A stretch of DNA of 64,000 bases from positions 992,001 to 1,056,000 of the forward strand of contig NZ_LRPC01000001.1 of NCBI RefSeq assembly GCF_001592965.1, read 5' to 3'. Shown piece by piece: positions 18,703-28,300 of the stretch. Origin of the DNA: Roseivirga spongicola. Its GTDB lineage: Bacteria > Bacteroidota > Bacteroidia > Cytophagales > Cyclobacteriaceae. Positions within the stretch are counted from its first letter, which is position 1, and each line of letters starts with the position of its first letter. The translations under genes and the position numbers were made by a program. Under the pieces are notes generated by a model. The model was given only the letters and a program-made list of their open reading frames with translations, ran no database searches and was not told where the DNA came from.

Positions 18703-19350
18703 TTAAGCCACCACATACTTTAGCACGGCATACATATGGAAGCCAGTTCCACCTAAAACAAACAGGTGCCAAATAGCATGATGGTATTTTAGTTTACGCA
18801 TTAGGTAGAATGCCACACCAACGGTATAGGAGACTCCACCGTAAAGCATCATATTCACTACTTCTTGAGAAAGGATTTCGGCAATTTCATCGAACATAAG
18901 AAAGCCTAACCAGCCCATACCGAGGTAAGATGCCAGTGAGATGAACTCAAGCTTTCCCGTAAGGAATATTTTGAAAACAATACCTGCAATGGCAATGGCC
19001 CAGACGGCAATTAGTAGATTAATTCCTAACGATGTGTTTCCTAAAACACCCCAACAGAAGGGGGTAAAAGTACCTGCAATAAGCAGGTAGATAGATATGT
19101 GATCTAATTTCTTAAAAAGAAATTTCTTCGATTTAGATTTTACACTGTGGTACAGGGTAGAGGAAGAATAGAGAATGAATGCGGTAGCGCAGAAAACGGA
19201 AGTACTCCAAAACACAGCAGTGTTTTCAATTGGCTGAAGTAAAACGTAAATAAAAGCTACCAATGCTCCGAGAATGCCTATACCATGAGTTATAGCATTG
19301 GCCAATTCTTCTTCTGGAGTATAAATATCTAGCTTAACTTCTTTTTTCAC
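18703..19350 (-). CDS. Hemolysin III / PAQR family membrane protein
   Basis: 215 residues with seven predicted membrane helices. PAQR features are visible: EELANAITHGIG at the N-terminus, SSTLYHSV in helix 2-3 and HHAIWHLFVLGG near the end, supplying the conserved His residues of the metal site. Bacterial members are of unclear function despite the hemolysin name. It is the last gene of an operon whose three genes overlap by 4 bp each (MscS, K+ channel, PAQR), suggesting a shared membrane or stress role. Confidence 0.88.
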   Translation of the reverse strand: MKKEVKLDIYTPEEELANAITHGIGILGALVAFIYVLLQPIENTAVFWSTSVFCATAFILYSSSTLYHSVKSKSKKFLFKKLDHISIYLLIAGTFTPFCWGVLGNTSLGINLLIAVWAIAIAGIVFKIFLTGKLEFISLASYLGMGWLGFLMFDEIAEILSQEVVNMMLYGGVSYTVGVAFYLMRKLKYHHAIWHLFVLGGTGFHMYAVLKYVVA

Positions 19351-20147
19351 TCGGGTAACTTCTCACCACAAAATTTGCAATATAAGGCCTCAGTGTCATG
19401 GCCTTTTGAGTTACAGCTTTTGCAAGCTTTGTTTTTCTGGTACTCTCTATCTTTTTGAAGCTCGACAGTGACAATACCCGTTGGCACAGCAATAATTGCG
19501 TAACCGAGAATCATCACAAATGAGGCGATGCTCTGACCCAAAATGGTTTGCGGAGCAATATCTCCATAGCCCACAGTAGTGAGCGTAACTATAGCCCAAT
19601 AGATACTCAGCGGAATACTGGTAAAACCATTGTCTCTGCCTTCTACCAAATACATAACGGTACCAAGTAGAATCACCAGCATAACCACGGTACCCATAAA
19701 GACCGTGATTTTATGCCTACTGGCCTTTAATGCCCTTCCTAATTGCTCTCCTTCACCAACAAACCTACCTAGCTTCAGAATTCTGAAAACTCTTAATAAT
19801 CTCAATGCTCTAATGATTAATAGGTATTGAGTGCCTGTAAAAATGAAGCTCAAATAAGTAGGTAAAAGTGAAAGCAGGTCAATTAGACCGTAGAAGCTAA
19901 AGATGTACTTTTTACGATGGTCAGTTACGTAAATTCTAGTGAGGTACTCAAGGCTAAATACTACAGTGAATATCCATTCAGCATATTTGAAAACATATCC
20001 AAACCGGTTGTTTAGGCTAGGTACACTTTCTAGCATTACCGCAAGTACACTAATAAGTATGGCCACGAGTAGGGCAACATCAAAAGCTTTCCCTGCTGGG
20101 GTATCGGTACCGAAGATGATTATGTACAGCTTTTTTCTAAGCGTCAT
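19347..20147 (-). CDS. Voltage-gated-type potassium channel with C-terminal zinc ribbon
   Basis: 266 residues. Six membrane helices with an S4-like segment of regularly spaced arginines (RALRLLRVFRILKL) and the selectivity filter TTVGYGD near residue 190 identify a Kv-type channel. After the last helix a short linker leads to CKSCNSKGHDTEALYCKFCG (~242-262), a four-cysteine zinc ribbon. It is the middle gene of the MscS-channel-PAQR operon with ATGA overlaps on both sides. The voltage dependence is inferred from the arginine pattern. Confidence 0.9.
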   Translation of the reverse strand: MTLRKKLYIIIFGTDTPAGKAFDVALLVAILISVLAVMLESVPSLNNRFGYVFKYAEWIFTVVFSLEYLTRIYVTDHRKKYIFSFYGLIDLLSLLPTYLSFIFTGTQYLLIIRALRLLRVFRILKLGRFVGEGEQLGRALKASRHKITVFMGTVVMLVILLGTVMYLVEGRDNGFTSIPLSIYWAIVTLTTVGYGDIAPQTILGQSIASFVMILGYAIIAVPTGIVTVELQKDREYQKNKACKSCNSKGHDTEALYCKFCGEKLPE

Positions 20148-21772
20148 TCTTTGTTTTTAATTCTAAACCAAGGCACCTCATAGTCTTCTGGCAGATACTT
20201 CTGCGGAATGGTGCTTTGGTTTCCGTCTCTATGCGCACCATAATGTGGCGACATAATTTCTACTCCAGCTTCATTAAACTTATCCTGAATGTTTTTATGC
20301 AGTTCAGAATAGATAACGGCCATTTTTTGAATTTCTCTCGTCCTAGCGTTCAGCTGATAACTCACGTAAAAATCGTCAAGACTCGTTTGTAGTACAAAAG
20401 GAAGAGGTTTCTTTTTTACATGTTCTGTGGCCAGTGCTGCATTTACCAACAATTCTTGTACTTGGCGCCATGGCACATCATAACCGATAGTCACAGTAGT
20501 GTGTAAAATAAGTCCTTGCTCATCATTTGCTGTGGTATAGTTAATGGTATGGCTATTCAGCATTTGAGAGTTAGGAATGGTAATGATTTCATTCTTGATG
20601 GTTTTGACCTTGGTGTTCAACAAGGCTTTTTCTTTTACATCGCCAATTACTTCACCGATTTTTACCCTATCGCCAATTTTGAACGAACGCATGTAAGTGA
20701 TTACTAAACCGGCAATAATATTAGAGAATGCGCCAGCACCACCAAGGGCAACCAATAGACCAAAAAAGGTTGATACTCCCTGAAATATCTTAGAGTCAGA
20801 CATTGGTAAAAGAGGCCAAATGCCTACAAAGCCTAGCGCAATAATAATGCCTCTTACTATGTTAAAAGTAGGTTTTGCCCACTCGGAATAAAACCCATTA
20901 ATTACCAACCTACCTTTAGAAATCTCTTCTGTAAAGAAGGCTAGCATTCTTAAGAAGTACCTTAGAATGATAACAATTACAACAATGAATAAGAGGTTAG
21001 GTATGTAGTTGAGGATGTTAATACCCAAGTTGGTAAGCGGATGCACCACATAGCCTATTAGTTTTTGTGCAATGCCCCTTGTCCAAGGGAATAAGCCAAA
21101 AATGGCCGGAAGTAATAAGTAAATCAAAAACAGCAGTAGGGCATATTTTACAATAGTAAGACCCCAAGTAGCAATAGCTACTTGCTTCTCTTGGGTAAGA
21201 AGCTCGTAACCTTTTACACTGAAGCCTTTAAATTTTACTCCTTTTTGTGCCTGTATTTTTATGCTGATGAGCCTGAACAGCTTATTATAGTACTTAAGCC
21301 CAAAAATAAACGCAACTATAATCAGTATGGCAATGGCTATATTTACGAAGAGAATGTTGCTGAATGCAGGCTCTTCAATCTTTAGAGAGTTTTCAATTAG
21401 CTCTAAGTAGTATTCTGTGGCTCCTCTGCGACTTAGACCTAAAGCTTTAGCATCAGCATCGTTAATGCTCAGTATAATTTTTTCTTGTACTATAATGTCA
21501 TTTACAAGGTCTTCATACTTTACAGTAAACTCTCTTAAATCTTGCTGATTGCTTTTTAGGTTTTCTAACTCAGTTCTTAACTTTTGTACTCGCTGCTTTA
21601 AAGAGTAAGGGCCAATACCGTTAAATAAGAATATGGTTGAATCTGCATCTACCGGAACACCTCCTTTTTCTATTAAGAGGTGTACTTCTTGTTGAACCAC
21701 AGTAGAATCTGTGCTAAGAGGAGAAAGTACGGATTGCCAAAGTATGGCTATAGCAAAGAGTAAAGCTTTCAT
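20144..21772 (-). CDS. MscS-family mechanosensitive ion channel
   Basis: 542 residues. A signal-like N-terminus and a periplasmic helical region (~20-125) precede five membrane segments and the MscS pore/beta domain (GGAGAFSNIIAGLVITYMRSFKIGDRVKIGE, ~345-375), followed by the alpha/beta cytoplasmic domain. Family members open under membrane tension to release solutes during osmotic downshift. It is the first gene of the three-gene membrane-protein operon. The CRISPR array begins 188 bp upstream of its start. Confidence 0.92.
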   Translation of the reverse strand: MKALLFAIAILWQSVLSPLSTDSTVVQQEVHLLIEKGGVPVDADSTIFLFNGIGPYSLKQRVQKLRTELENLKSNQQDLREFTVKYEDLVNDIIVQEKIILSINDADAKALGLSRRGATEYYLELIENSLKIEEPAFSNILFVNIAIAILIIVAFIFGLKYYNKLFRLISIKIQAQKGVKFKGFSVKGYELLTQEKQVAIATWGLTIVKYALLLFLIYLLLPAIFGLFPWTRGIAQKLIGYVVHPLTNLGINILNYIPNLLFIVVIVIILRYFLRMLAFFTEEISKGRLVINGFYSEWAKPTFNIVRGIIIALGFVGIWPLLPMSDSKIFQGVSTFFGLLVALGGAGAFSNIIAGLVITYMRSFKIGDRVKIGEVIGDVKEKALLNTKVKTIKNEIITIPNSQMLNSHTINYTTANDEQGLILHTTVTIGYDVPWRQVQELLVNAALATEHVKKKPLPFVLQTSLDDFYVSYQLNARTREIQKMAVIYSELHKNIQDKFNEAGVEIMSPHYGAHRDGNQSTIPQKYLPEDYEVPWFRIKNKE

Positions 21773-21960
21773 TTAAGGTCAATATATAAATTTGACAGCG
21801 TATCGGGCATAAAATGTTTTAAGCAGCCAGATAATATCAATATCAAGATTAGACGCACAAAGACTAAAAAGTCACATTTACATATAGATATGAACAGAGT
21901 AGAGGGAGATGTGTTTGATTTGATTCTCTGATTCAATTTTAAAAGTAATGTCATAGTTGG
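21773..21960. other. AT-rich gap between the MscS gene and the CRISPR array
   Basis: No gene is visible. TAAATTTG at 21787-21794 on the plus strand matches the Bacteroidota -7 consensus and points into the array, but no clear -33 partner stands upstream of it. The region could hold the MscS promoter on the minus strand and an array promoter on the plus strand. Confidence 0.35.
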
Positions 21961-23250
21961 AGTGTTAATGTCTTTCAAACTGTATCTTAGAAGAAGCAGA
22001 AAACTAATGAGGGCAAAGGCAGAAGAGTTGTGACTAGCTTTCAAATTGTATCTTAGAAGAAGGGCACCACCTACTGAGACATAAGTCAATAGGTTGTGAC
22101 TAGCTTTCAAATTGTATCTTAGAAGAAGACTGATTCTGCAATAACTTCTAGCCTTTCAGTTGTGACTAGCTTTCAAATTGTATCTTAGAAGAAGAAGCAT
22201 AGCTGGAACTGTGTTCCTTAGCTAGTTGTGACTAGCTTTCAAATTGTATCTTAGAAGAAGTACATACACCATTTCACGCCCTTCTTTATGGTTGTGACTA
22301 GCTTTCAAATTGTATCTTAGAAGAAGTCGTCCGTTGTTTTAAATAGCATGGCTAAGGTTGTGACTAGCTTTCAAATTGTATCTTAGAAGAAGTGATCGGC
22401 AGTAATCAGGTTGAGCGCTCTGGTTGTGACTAGCTTTCAAATTGTATCTTAGAAGAAGAGCCGTGCAAGCCTTAGGCACTCCTTACCTGTTGTGACTAGC
22501 TTTCAAATTGTATCTTAGAAGAAGTTTGACGATTTCCTTACAATGTCATTGACCGTTGTGACTAGCTTTCAAATTGTATCTTAGAAGAAGTTCACGTGCT
22601 GCCAGAGCTGGATGGCGTTTGTTGTGACTAGCTTTCAAATTGTATCTTAGAAGAAGTTTGTTTACCTCGTTATTCAACAGAGGGTAGTTGTGACTAGCTT
22701 TCAAATTGTATCTTAGAAGAAGATAGATTTGTCTGCATCTACTGTACTGGTAGTTGTGACTAGCTTTCAAATTGTATCTTAGAAGAAGAGGAGAGATTAT
22801 TTTAAACCCTGCTTTAGAGTTGTGACTAGCTTTCAAATTGTATCTTAGAAGAAGTGGAGGGGCAACCCACGTAAAGATCTGCTAGTTGTGACTAGCTTTC
22901 AAATTGTATCTTAGAAGAAGCTCCTTCCATTCGAAGGCGATTGTTCCCCAGTTGTGACTAGCTTTCAAATTGTATCTTAGAAGAAGAGACATTCTCAACT
23001 CCTGTAATAGCCTTGTGTTGTGACTAGCTTTCAAATTGTATCTTAGAAGAAGTTTAGGCTGTTCTTTTTTCCCGTTTCGGGAGTTGTGACTAGCTTTCAA
23101 ATTGTATCTTAGAAGAAGCCGAAGGACAGAGGGGTAAATCCTCCCCTTGTTGTGACTAGCTTTCAAATTGTATCTTAGAAGAAGGCTTTAAAGTTCCGCA
23201 TCAGCAAACGCTAGGTTGTGACTAGCTTTCAAATTGTATCTTAGAAGAAG
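21961..23250 (+). CRISPR. Type II-C CRISPR array, 20 repeats and 19 spacers
   Basis: A 36-bp repeat starting GTTGTGACTAGC and ending CTTAGAAGAAG recurs at a strict 66-bp period. All spacers are 30 bp. Nineteen copies from 22027 to 23250 look identical. The copy at 21961-21996 is degenerate in its first 11 positions and carries one change in the remaining 25. The opening GTTGTG and the CTTTCAAATT core match type II-C repeats of Bacteroides. The plus-strand orientation is set by complementarity to the tracrRNA anti-repeat at 29753-29777. Spacer targets cannot be named from this sequence; no match inside the window was noticed. Confidence 0.98.
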
Positions 23251-23293
23251 ATGTCTTGTCGTAAACAATTGAAAACCTGTTGATTACGGCTGT

Positions 23294-23332
23294 AAAACCC
23301 TGGTTGTTTTTAACGATAATCAGGGTTTTTTT
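23294..23332. terminator. Bidirectional terminator between the array and cas2
   Basis: A perfect 9-bp stem (AAAACCCTG 23294-23302, CAGGGTTTT 23321-23329) with an 18-nt loop. On the plus strand it runs into seven T residues. On the minus strand it follows cas2 and ends in four T residues. It separates the converging array and cas transcripts. Confidence 0.7.
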
Positions 23333-23336
23333 GGAT

Positions 23337-23365
23337 CTTTTGGAAAGTTTCAAGCTTTCCAGAAG
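23337..23365. repeat. REP-like palindrome next to the array terminator
   Basis: CTTTTGGAAAG and CTTTCCAGAAG flank a 7-nt centre. It matches 26 of 29 positions of the palindrome inside the transposase gene at 25035-25063, so it is likely a target-type repeat of that transposase. Confidence 0.55.
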
Positions 23366-23391
23366 CTAATGGAGTGTAAGCCAACAGAATC

Positions 23392-23730
23392 CTAGAACAA
23401 CTCTAACTGTTGAATTGGTTGAGGTACTTCTTCTTTTTTGGTAGAAAAATATACCTCCATCATACCGAATTGCTTGTCGGTAATATGCATGATTCCTACA
23501 TGCCCTTTAGGCGGTAAGTTTTGTTTTATACGCTTAATGTGGACTTTGGCATTTTCCATGCTTGGGCAGTGACGCAAAAAAATGGAAAACTGAAAGCGAG
23601 TGAAGCCATCTTTCTCCAGTACATCTACAAACTTGCGATAGTTCTTTGTATCTGTTTTGGTTTCGGTTGGTAAATCGAAGAATACCATTACCCACATAAC
23701 TCTGTATTGATTGAACCTGTCAAAACTCAA
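23392..23730 (-). CDS. cas2: CRISPR-associated endonuclease Cas2
   Basis: 112 residues, type II form. The N-terminal strand [11 protein letters not shown] carries the conserved Asp. A ferredoxin-like fold follows, with the [12 protein letters not shown] segment typical of II-C Cas2. Cas2 dimers bridge two Cas1 dimers in the spacer-integration complex. The ATG overlaps the cas1 stop by 4 bp. It is the last cas gene before the array, separated from it by the terminator at 23294-23332. Confidence 0.96.
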   Translation of the reverse strand: MSFDRFNQYRVMWVMVFFDLPTETKTDTKNYRKFVDVLEKDGFTRFQFSIFLRHCPSMENAKVHIKRIKQNLPPKGHVGIMHITDKQFGMMEVYFSTKKEEVPQPIQQLELF

Positions 23731-24623
23731 AAGCTAGGAAGTTTAAGTGCTTTTTCTTCTTTACTATAGCACTTGGCTAAGCTAGCTGCGCTTTGTTGAG
23801 CGGCTAACATTAGCGGGCTGGATTGATTGTTTATAATTACATCGAGAACTGGAACCTTAAGTAAGTCTTGTTTTAGTGACGGTGTCAGTTCGGTATAGCT
23901 ATCTTCTGTTCTTATCAATTCTAAAACTAATTGGTCTACAAATGGACGGTAAGGTTCCATTAGATCATCGGCTAAACAATAACTATTGTATTGATTGCTA
24001 TGGTGATAACCCATGGTCGGTAGTAGCCCAGAAATCATTAAAGACCTAGCTATGGCTCCCCTTAGAATGGCATAACCATAATTGAGTAAGTTGTTAGGTT
24101 CACCTTCATATCGCCCTCTTTTAAAGTTTTGAATAAGATCAGTAAATAGACATTTCCAATAATAGGCTGCTGCGCGACCTTCAAAGTTTTCAGGGTCGCC
24201 ATTCTGTACCTTGCTGGCCCATCTCTCCATATTTTCAGCAGCAATGTTATTCATTTTTAGCAGTGCTGCCTGATTCTTTATTTTAGCTTGAATTGTTTGT
24301 TTCCATAGCCTATCCTTTAATACTTGAGTTGCCGAAAGCTGGTGTCGCATTTGAGCTACCTGCTTATGATGGGTATTCAGGTTAAGCATTAAACCTTGAG
24401 GCAAATGTTGAGCATCGCAGGTAATTATAGCAACTTGGTTACCCAAGAGCTTGCTAATTAGCGTGTGTGTAATGGTAATTTGTGGATGCTCCAAAAGCAC
24501 TACGCCAATATCTTCAATGGGCATGGTTTTCTTTTGATCATCATCAGGGTACTTAACTACTAGTTGCTCTTTTCTTGTAGAAAGGTGGGCCGGGTTACCA
24601 AATAAGAGTGTACGTTTTATCAT
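23727..24623 (-). CDS. cas1: CRISPR-associated endonuclease Cas1
   Basis: 298 residues, full length for type II. Metal-ligand segments are visible: [13 protein letters not shown] (Glu), [11 protein letters not shown] (His) and [11 protein letters not shown] (Asp). Cas1 is the integrase that inserts new spacers. It lies 55 bp downstream of the transposase gene that separates it from cas9, and overlaps cas2 by 4 bp. There is no csn2 or cas4, which fits subtype II-C. The adaptation module therefore looks intact. Confidence 0.97.
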   Translation of the reverse strand: MIKRTLLFGNPAHLSTRKEQLVVKYPDDDQKKTMPIEDIGVVLLEHPQITITHTLISKLLGNQVAIITCDAQHLPQGLMLNLNTHHKQVAQMRHQLSATQVLKDRLWKQTIQAKIKNQAALLKMNNIAAENMERWASKVQNGDPENFEGRAAAYYWKCLFTDLIQNFKRGRYEGEPNNLLNYGYAILRGAIARSLMISGLLPTMGYHHSNQYNSYCLADDLMEPYRPFVDQLVLELIRTEDSYTELTPSLKQDLLKVPVLDVIINNQSSPLMLAAQQSAASLAKCYSKEEKALKLPSF

Positions 24624-24637
24624 AGGCTTATTCGTTT

Positions 24638-24672
24638 GAACTTTCCAACAGCTCTAAGCTTTTGAAAAGCTT
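24638..24672. repeat. REP-like half-site and palindrome between cas1 and the transposase gene
   Basis: GAACTTTCCAACAG (24638-24651) resembles the right arm of the palindrome at 25035-25063. A second perfect palindrome, AAGCTTTT-G-AAAAGCTT, follows at 24656-24672. They mark one edge of the segment carrying the transposase. Confidence 0.45.
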
Positions 24673-24677
24673 ATTTT

Positions 24678-25265
24678 TTAAATATTCATTTCTTCACCGG
24701 GAATCGTGTTTATATAAGCTTGGTGAAAGTCCTCGAATGGCTTCTTACCACCAAACCAATCGAGTACCATTGTCCGAGCTAATTTTGTAGAGTTAGTAGA
24801 GAGCATGCTCGAATAGCTGGTAAAGCTCCACTTTCTTAAATCTTGGGTAAACCTGTGGTGGATTGGATTGGTGTGTATGTAGGCAATTACCTTGGTGATG
24901 TAATCATTAGAGGTAATTTCCTTCTTTTTGAAGTTAGGTGCGAAAAGGCTTCCTTTTCGATTGTATCTTTTATTATAAGCTTGTGTGTAGCTACTGAAAA
25001 AATTAGCAAACTGTTTGCTCAAGAGGTACTCTAGCTTTTGGAAAGTTTCGAACTTTCCAAAAGTTGCTTCAATCTCCTCTTGTTTTTTTATTAGCACCAA
25101 ACAATGAAAATGGTTGGGCATTAAACAGTAAGCTAAGGTTTCGGCTATTGGGCTAATGTATTTGTCCCACTGCCGTAAGAAGTAAAGGTAATTCTCTGTC
25201 TCCCGAAAAAGGTTTTCGCTACCATTGGCATGGTTATAAATATGATATAACTTTTCTGTTTGCAT
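24678..25265 (-). CDS. REP-associated tyrosine (Y1/HUH) transposase
   Basis: 195 residues of the TnpA-REP (RAYT) family. The HUH motif is PNHFHCLVLI (His52, His54). The catalytic tyrosine is in VIAYIHTNPIHH (Tyr129). Such enzymes nick single-stranded DNA at REP palindromes; most are domesticated and move little. The gene lies between cas9 and cas1 on the same strand, with 69 and 54 bp gaps, so it probably shares the cas transcript. Related palindromes lie within the gene, on both flanks and beyond cas2. A role in CRISPR is not known; an inserted passenger is the default view. Confidence 0.9.
   Translation of the reverse strand: MQTEKLYHIYNHANGSENLFRETENYLYFLRQWDKYISPIAETLAYCLMPNHFHCLVLIKKQEEIEATFGKFETFQKLEYLLSKQFANFFSSYTQAYNKRYNRKGSLFAPNFKKKEITSNDYITKVIAYIHTNPIHHRFTQDLRKWSFTSYSSMLSTNSTKLARTMVLDWFGGKKPFEDFHQAYINTIPGEEMNI
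25035..25063. repeat. Perfect REP-like palindrome inside the transposase gene
   Basis: Two 13-bp arms (CTTTTGGAAAGTT and its exact complement) around a 3-nt centre. It encodes part of the protein around residues 68-77, between the HUH motif and the catalytic tyrosine. A near copy lies at 23337-23365 and a weaker one at 25310-25329 (16 of 20 positions). Confidence 0.6.
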
Positions 25266-25334
25266 GTGTGCTTCTGTTTTATGGCTTTAGAGGCTCTTTT
25301 AAACACCCTTGGAAAGCTTAAAGTTGTCCTCTAA

Positions 25335-28300
25335 TTATGCGATTCTTTCAGTTTTAAGCTTACCTAGAGAGTTTATCTGAATTTTTAAACATTTCTCTTT
25401 AATTGTTTCACCCGTTATAGCTTTCTCTGCCTTATTCAGACTTCCAAATTCACCGACTTTTTGCTTAGCATTATATTTCATAATAAGCCTCGAAATATGA
25501 TGTGGAATGAAATGACACTCATTGCCTGTTGAGCTTACCATTTTATAGATACGGTTGGTTTGATCTTTAGAAAGGTTTTTAAGGTCTACTAAATGTGGGT
25601 TTTCTATCTCTTCTTCTGTAGGTACGTAAACTAGGTCATTTGGAGAAAGAGAAAACAGGAAGAGACCTAGTTCCGGCTTAATCGGTACTGAGGTTCGTTG
25701 TTCAGTAGGCAAAGAGGCAACCTGTTTTTGATGTACAATTACTTGGTGGAGTGGTACAGTCTCAAAATTTCTTTTTTGCTTTTCTTCGTTCCAATATACG
25801 GCAAAAAACAGGTTGGTGCCTTTATCTGCCTCAACATACTTTTGGTTTTTAGGCGATTTTGCATCCTCAGAAACAGGGAACTTACTACCAACTTCAAACA
25901 AAGGGACTTTGTATATGGGGGCGTGTGGTTTGCCCTCATTGAGTACTTCTATATTCTCATTGAGTTGCTTTATTCCCGACTGGCTAAATGCAGCTTCATA
26001 ATTAGGCTTACCTTTTTCATCTAAGTACTTATTTAGATGGTTTGGAATGATTACCTCACGTATCCTTGCATCATAAATTTTTTCAACATGTTTTTCGCCC
26101 TTGATCTCACCGAGCGGGGTTCGGTTGGTAGTTTTGATTTTACCCTTTCCAACACTTTCAACTTTGGCTGAAACCGTGGCTTTATGCATGGATTTTCTTA
26201 TGGCCCAACTATCTCCTTTGGTTTGTGGTATAAGCTTTTTCTTTTGTTCTCCATTAACATTTCTCCATTGCCAAGTTTTGTTAGAACTCTTGTTAATAAC
26301 CCTCAAGTTTTGTTTAAAACTAATGACAGTAGTTTCTAATTGATGCTTGGCATCAAGAGGAAAAGAAGACCAAGGAAGCTTATAGGCCTTGGCTATTCTC
26401 CTTTCTTTACCATTGATCAGCACTTTTTTAGTGTTTCTTAGTTTGGATACTAGGCTGTGGTTATTTCTTTCTGTGTTAAGAGAGGTAATGTAGTTTACAT
26501 GATCCTTGGTACATGCTGCAATAACTAATGCATCCAATGTGTGGTGCCTATGGTCTATTCTTTTTTTGTTGAACCCTTTGCTGAGTTCTTTCGGAACAGT
26601 TATTCTAAATGCGTTGATTTTATTGTCCCAAAAGCCAAAGTCTGTTGTGCCCGTTAAATTATTCAGTCTTTCAAACCTATGAGTAACAACCTCATTCCAT
26701 TTTTCATTAAGCCCCCAATCTTGCTTTAACTGACTGGTGATTGACCCTGGTATGGTTAGTATGTGTTTAGAAATGGCTTCTCGCTCCTCTTCTTCCCGAA
26801 CAATATTGCTAAGAAGGTTTCTCACATACTTACTGATAAATCTACTATCGTTTAACTGTCTATTGATAAACCCTTCTGGCACATCATAACTTAATAGGTT
26901 TTTCAGCTTTGTTCGGTTCCGCTTGAAATACCTTTTACAATGTTCCGTATACTTATCTGAGCTTAATATTTCTACTGTTTTTCCAGCAAATTCTACTTTT
27001 TCATTCCCATGGTTAGTTATAAACTCGAGTGCTGTTTTGTTATCCTTAAGGGCATTTACACTACTTTCACAAATTACCTTGTTGGCTAAGGAATCATCGA
27101 AAAACCTTGACCTTGGGATAATATGTTCTATTTCATACTGATTCGAGAAAAGTTGACTTAATGGAATAACTTCACCTGTATAAGGAGATATATAGCCTTG
27201 TTCTAGCCAAAGCCTATACCTATTTATATCTTTAGAACTGGGTGTATTATTTTTGCGGATTTTCTCTATCTCATCTTCGACATTTTCTATCGATTGGTAA
27301 ACCCCTTCTTCATAAATTTTAAGTATCTCTTGGTGGCTTGGAGAGTAGGGTTTAGCATCTATATTGTTCTCCTTTAGGTTCCTTAGAACTTCTTTAATTC
27401 TGTAATTGGTGTTTTCGTTTTCTTGAATCTTTTGAGAAAGTTTTTTACGCTTAATGGCAGGGTTTTTCATTTCTCTACCAAGCTCTACATGGATTTCATC
27501 AAAAAAATCTTTTTGCCCTTGCCCATAATGTTTCCAAATATCTCTTACCACTCTCAGGGCTTCTGTAATAAGCTGTTCTACAATGGGGTTTCTTAAACTA
27601 TGCTGTTTGAAATCTTTTAAGTATTTGTCAATGTCAGAAGGAGTCTGCCACTTCTGATTTTCCTCATTTTCAGAATGTCTATTATAAGCCACATAGCAGG
27701 CTAAAGAAGTGGGTAGCCCTTGAAAACTTTTGGTGTCGTTTAGGTGCAACGCCAATTTTCTCGCGCGAATGCTAATTTTATCATCTGCCTCGCCATTAAC
27801 GATTTTTTCAATTCTCTGTAAGGTTTGAGGTCCTAGGTTTTCTGCTTTCCAGTATTTACCTCTTCTCATAAGGGGTAGAATCTTTTTGATTGCCTTTAAT
27901 GAGTACGAGGCATAATCGTTTTTAAATGGAGGAAATTTTTTGAAGTTTTCAACAAACGACTCTGAATCAAGCTCTCTTTTTTCCGCAAATGTTACAAGTG
28001 CTTTTTCAAATTCGGTCTTATCGGTAACTGAGTAAATTATATGCCATAGGTCAAGCTCATTCTTTTGGGTTAAAAATTTATCGGGTTGGCAGTTGCGTAC
28101 TTTTTCTAGTCTTGATAATAATTGAGCTTTAAACTCACCCATTTCATATTTTTTATCTTCGGGAAAGTTCCATCGGATTGTTGGATTATCCTTCTTTTGC
28201 TTTGGAATGAGCTTTTTCTGTGTGAAGTATTTTAGTGTTTTATTTTGGTCAACCTCTCTCTGGTGAGATAACCAATGATAAAGTTCAGCAAAATCAGAAT

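Noticed and set aside
21769-23166. Minus-strand open frames repeating LLLRYNLKASHN through the CRISPR array
   Set aside because: They are translations of the 66-bp repeat-spacer unit, whose length is divisible by three; the array explains them entirely.
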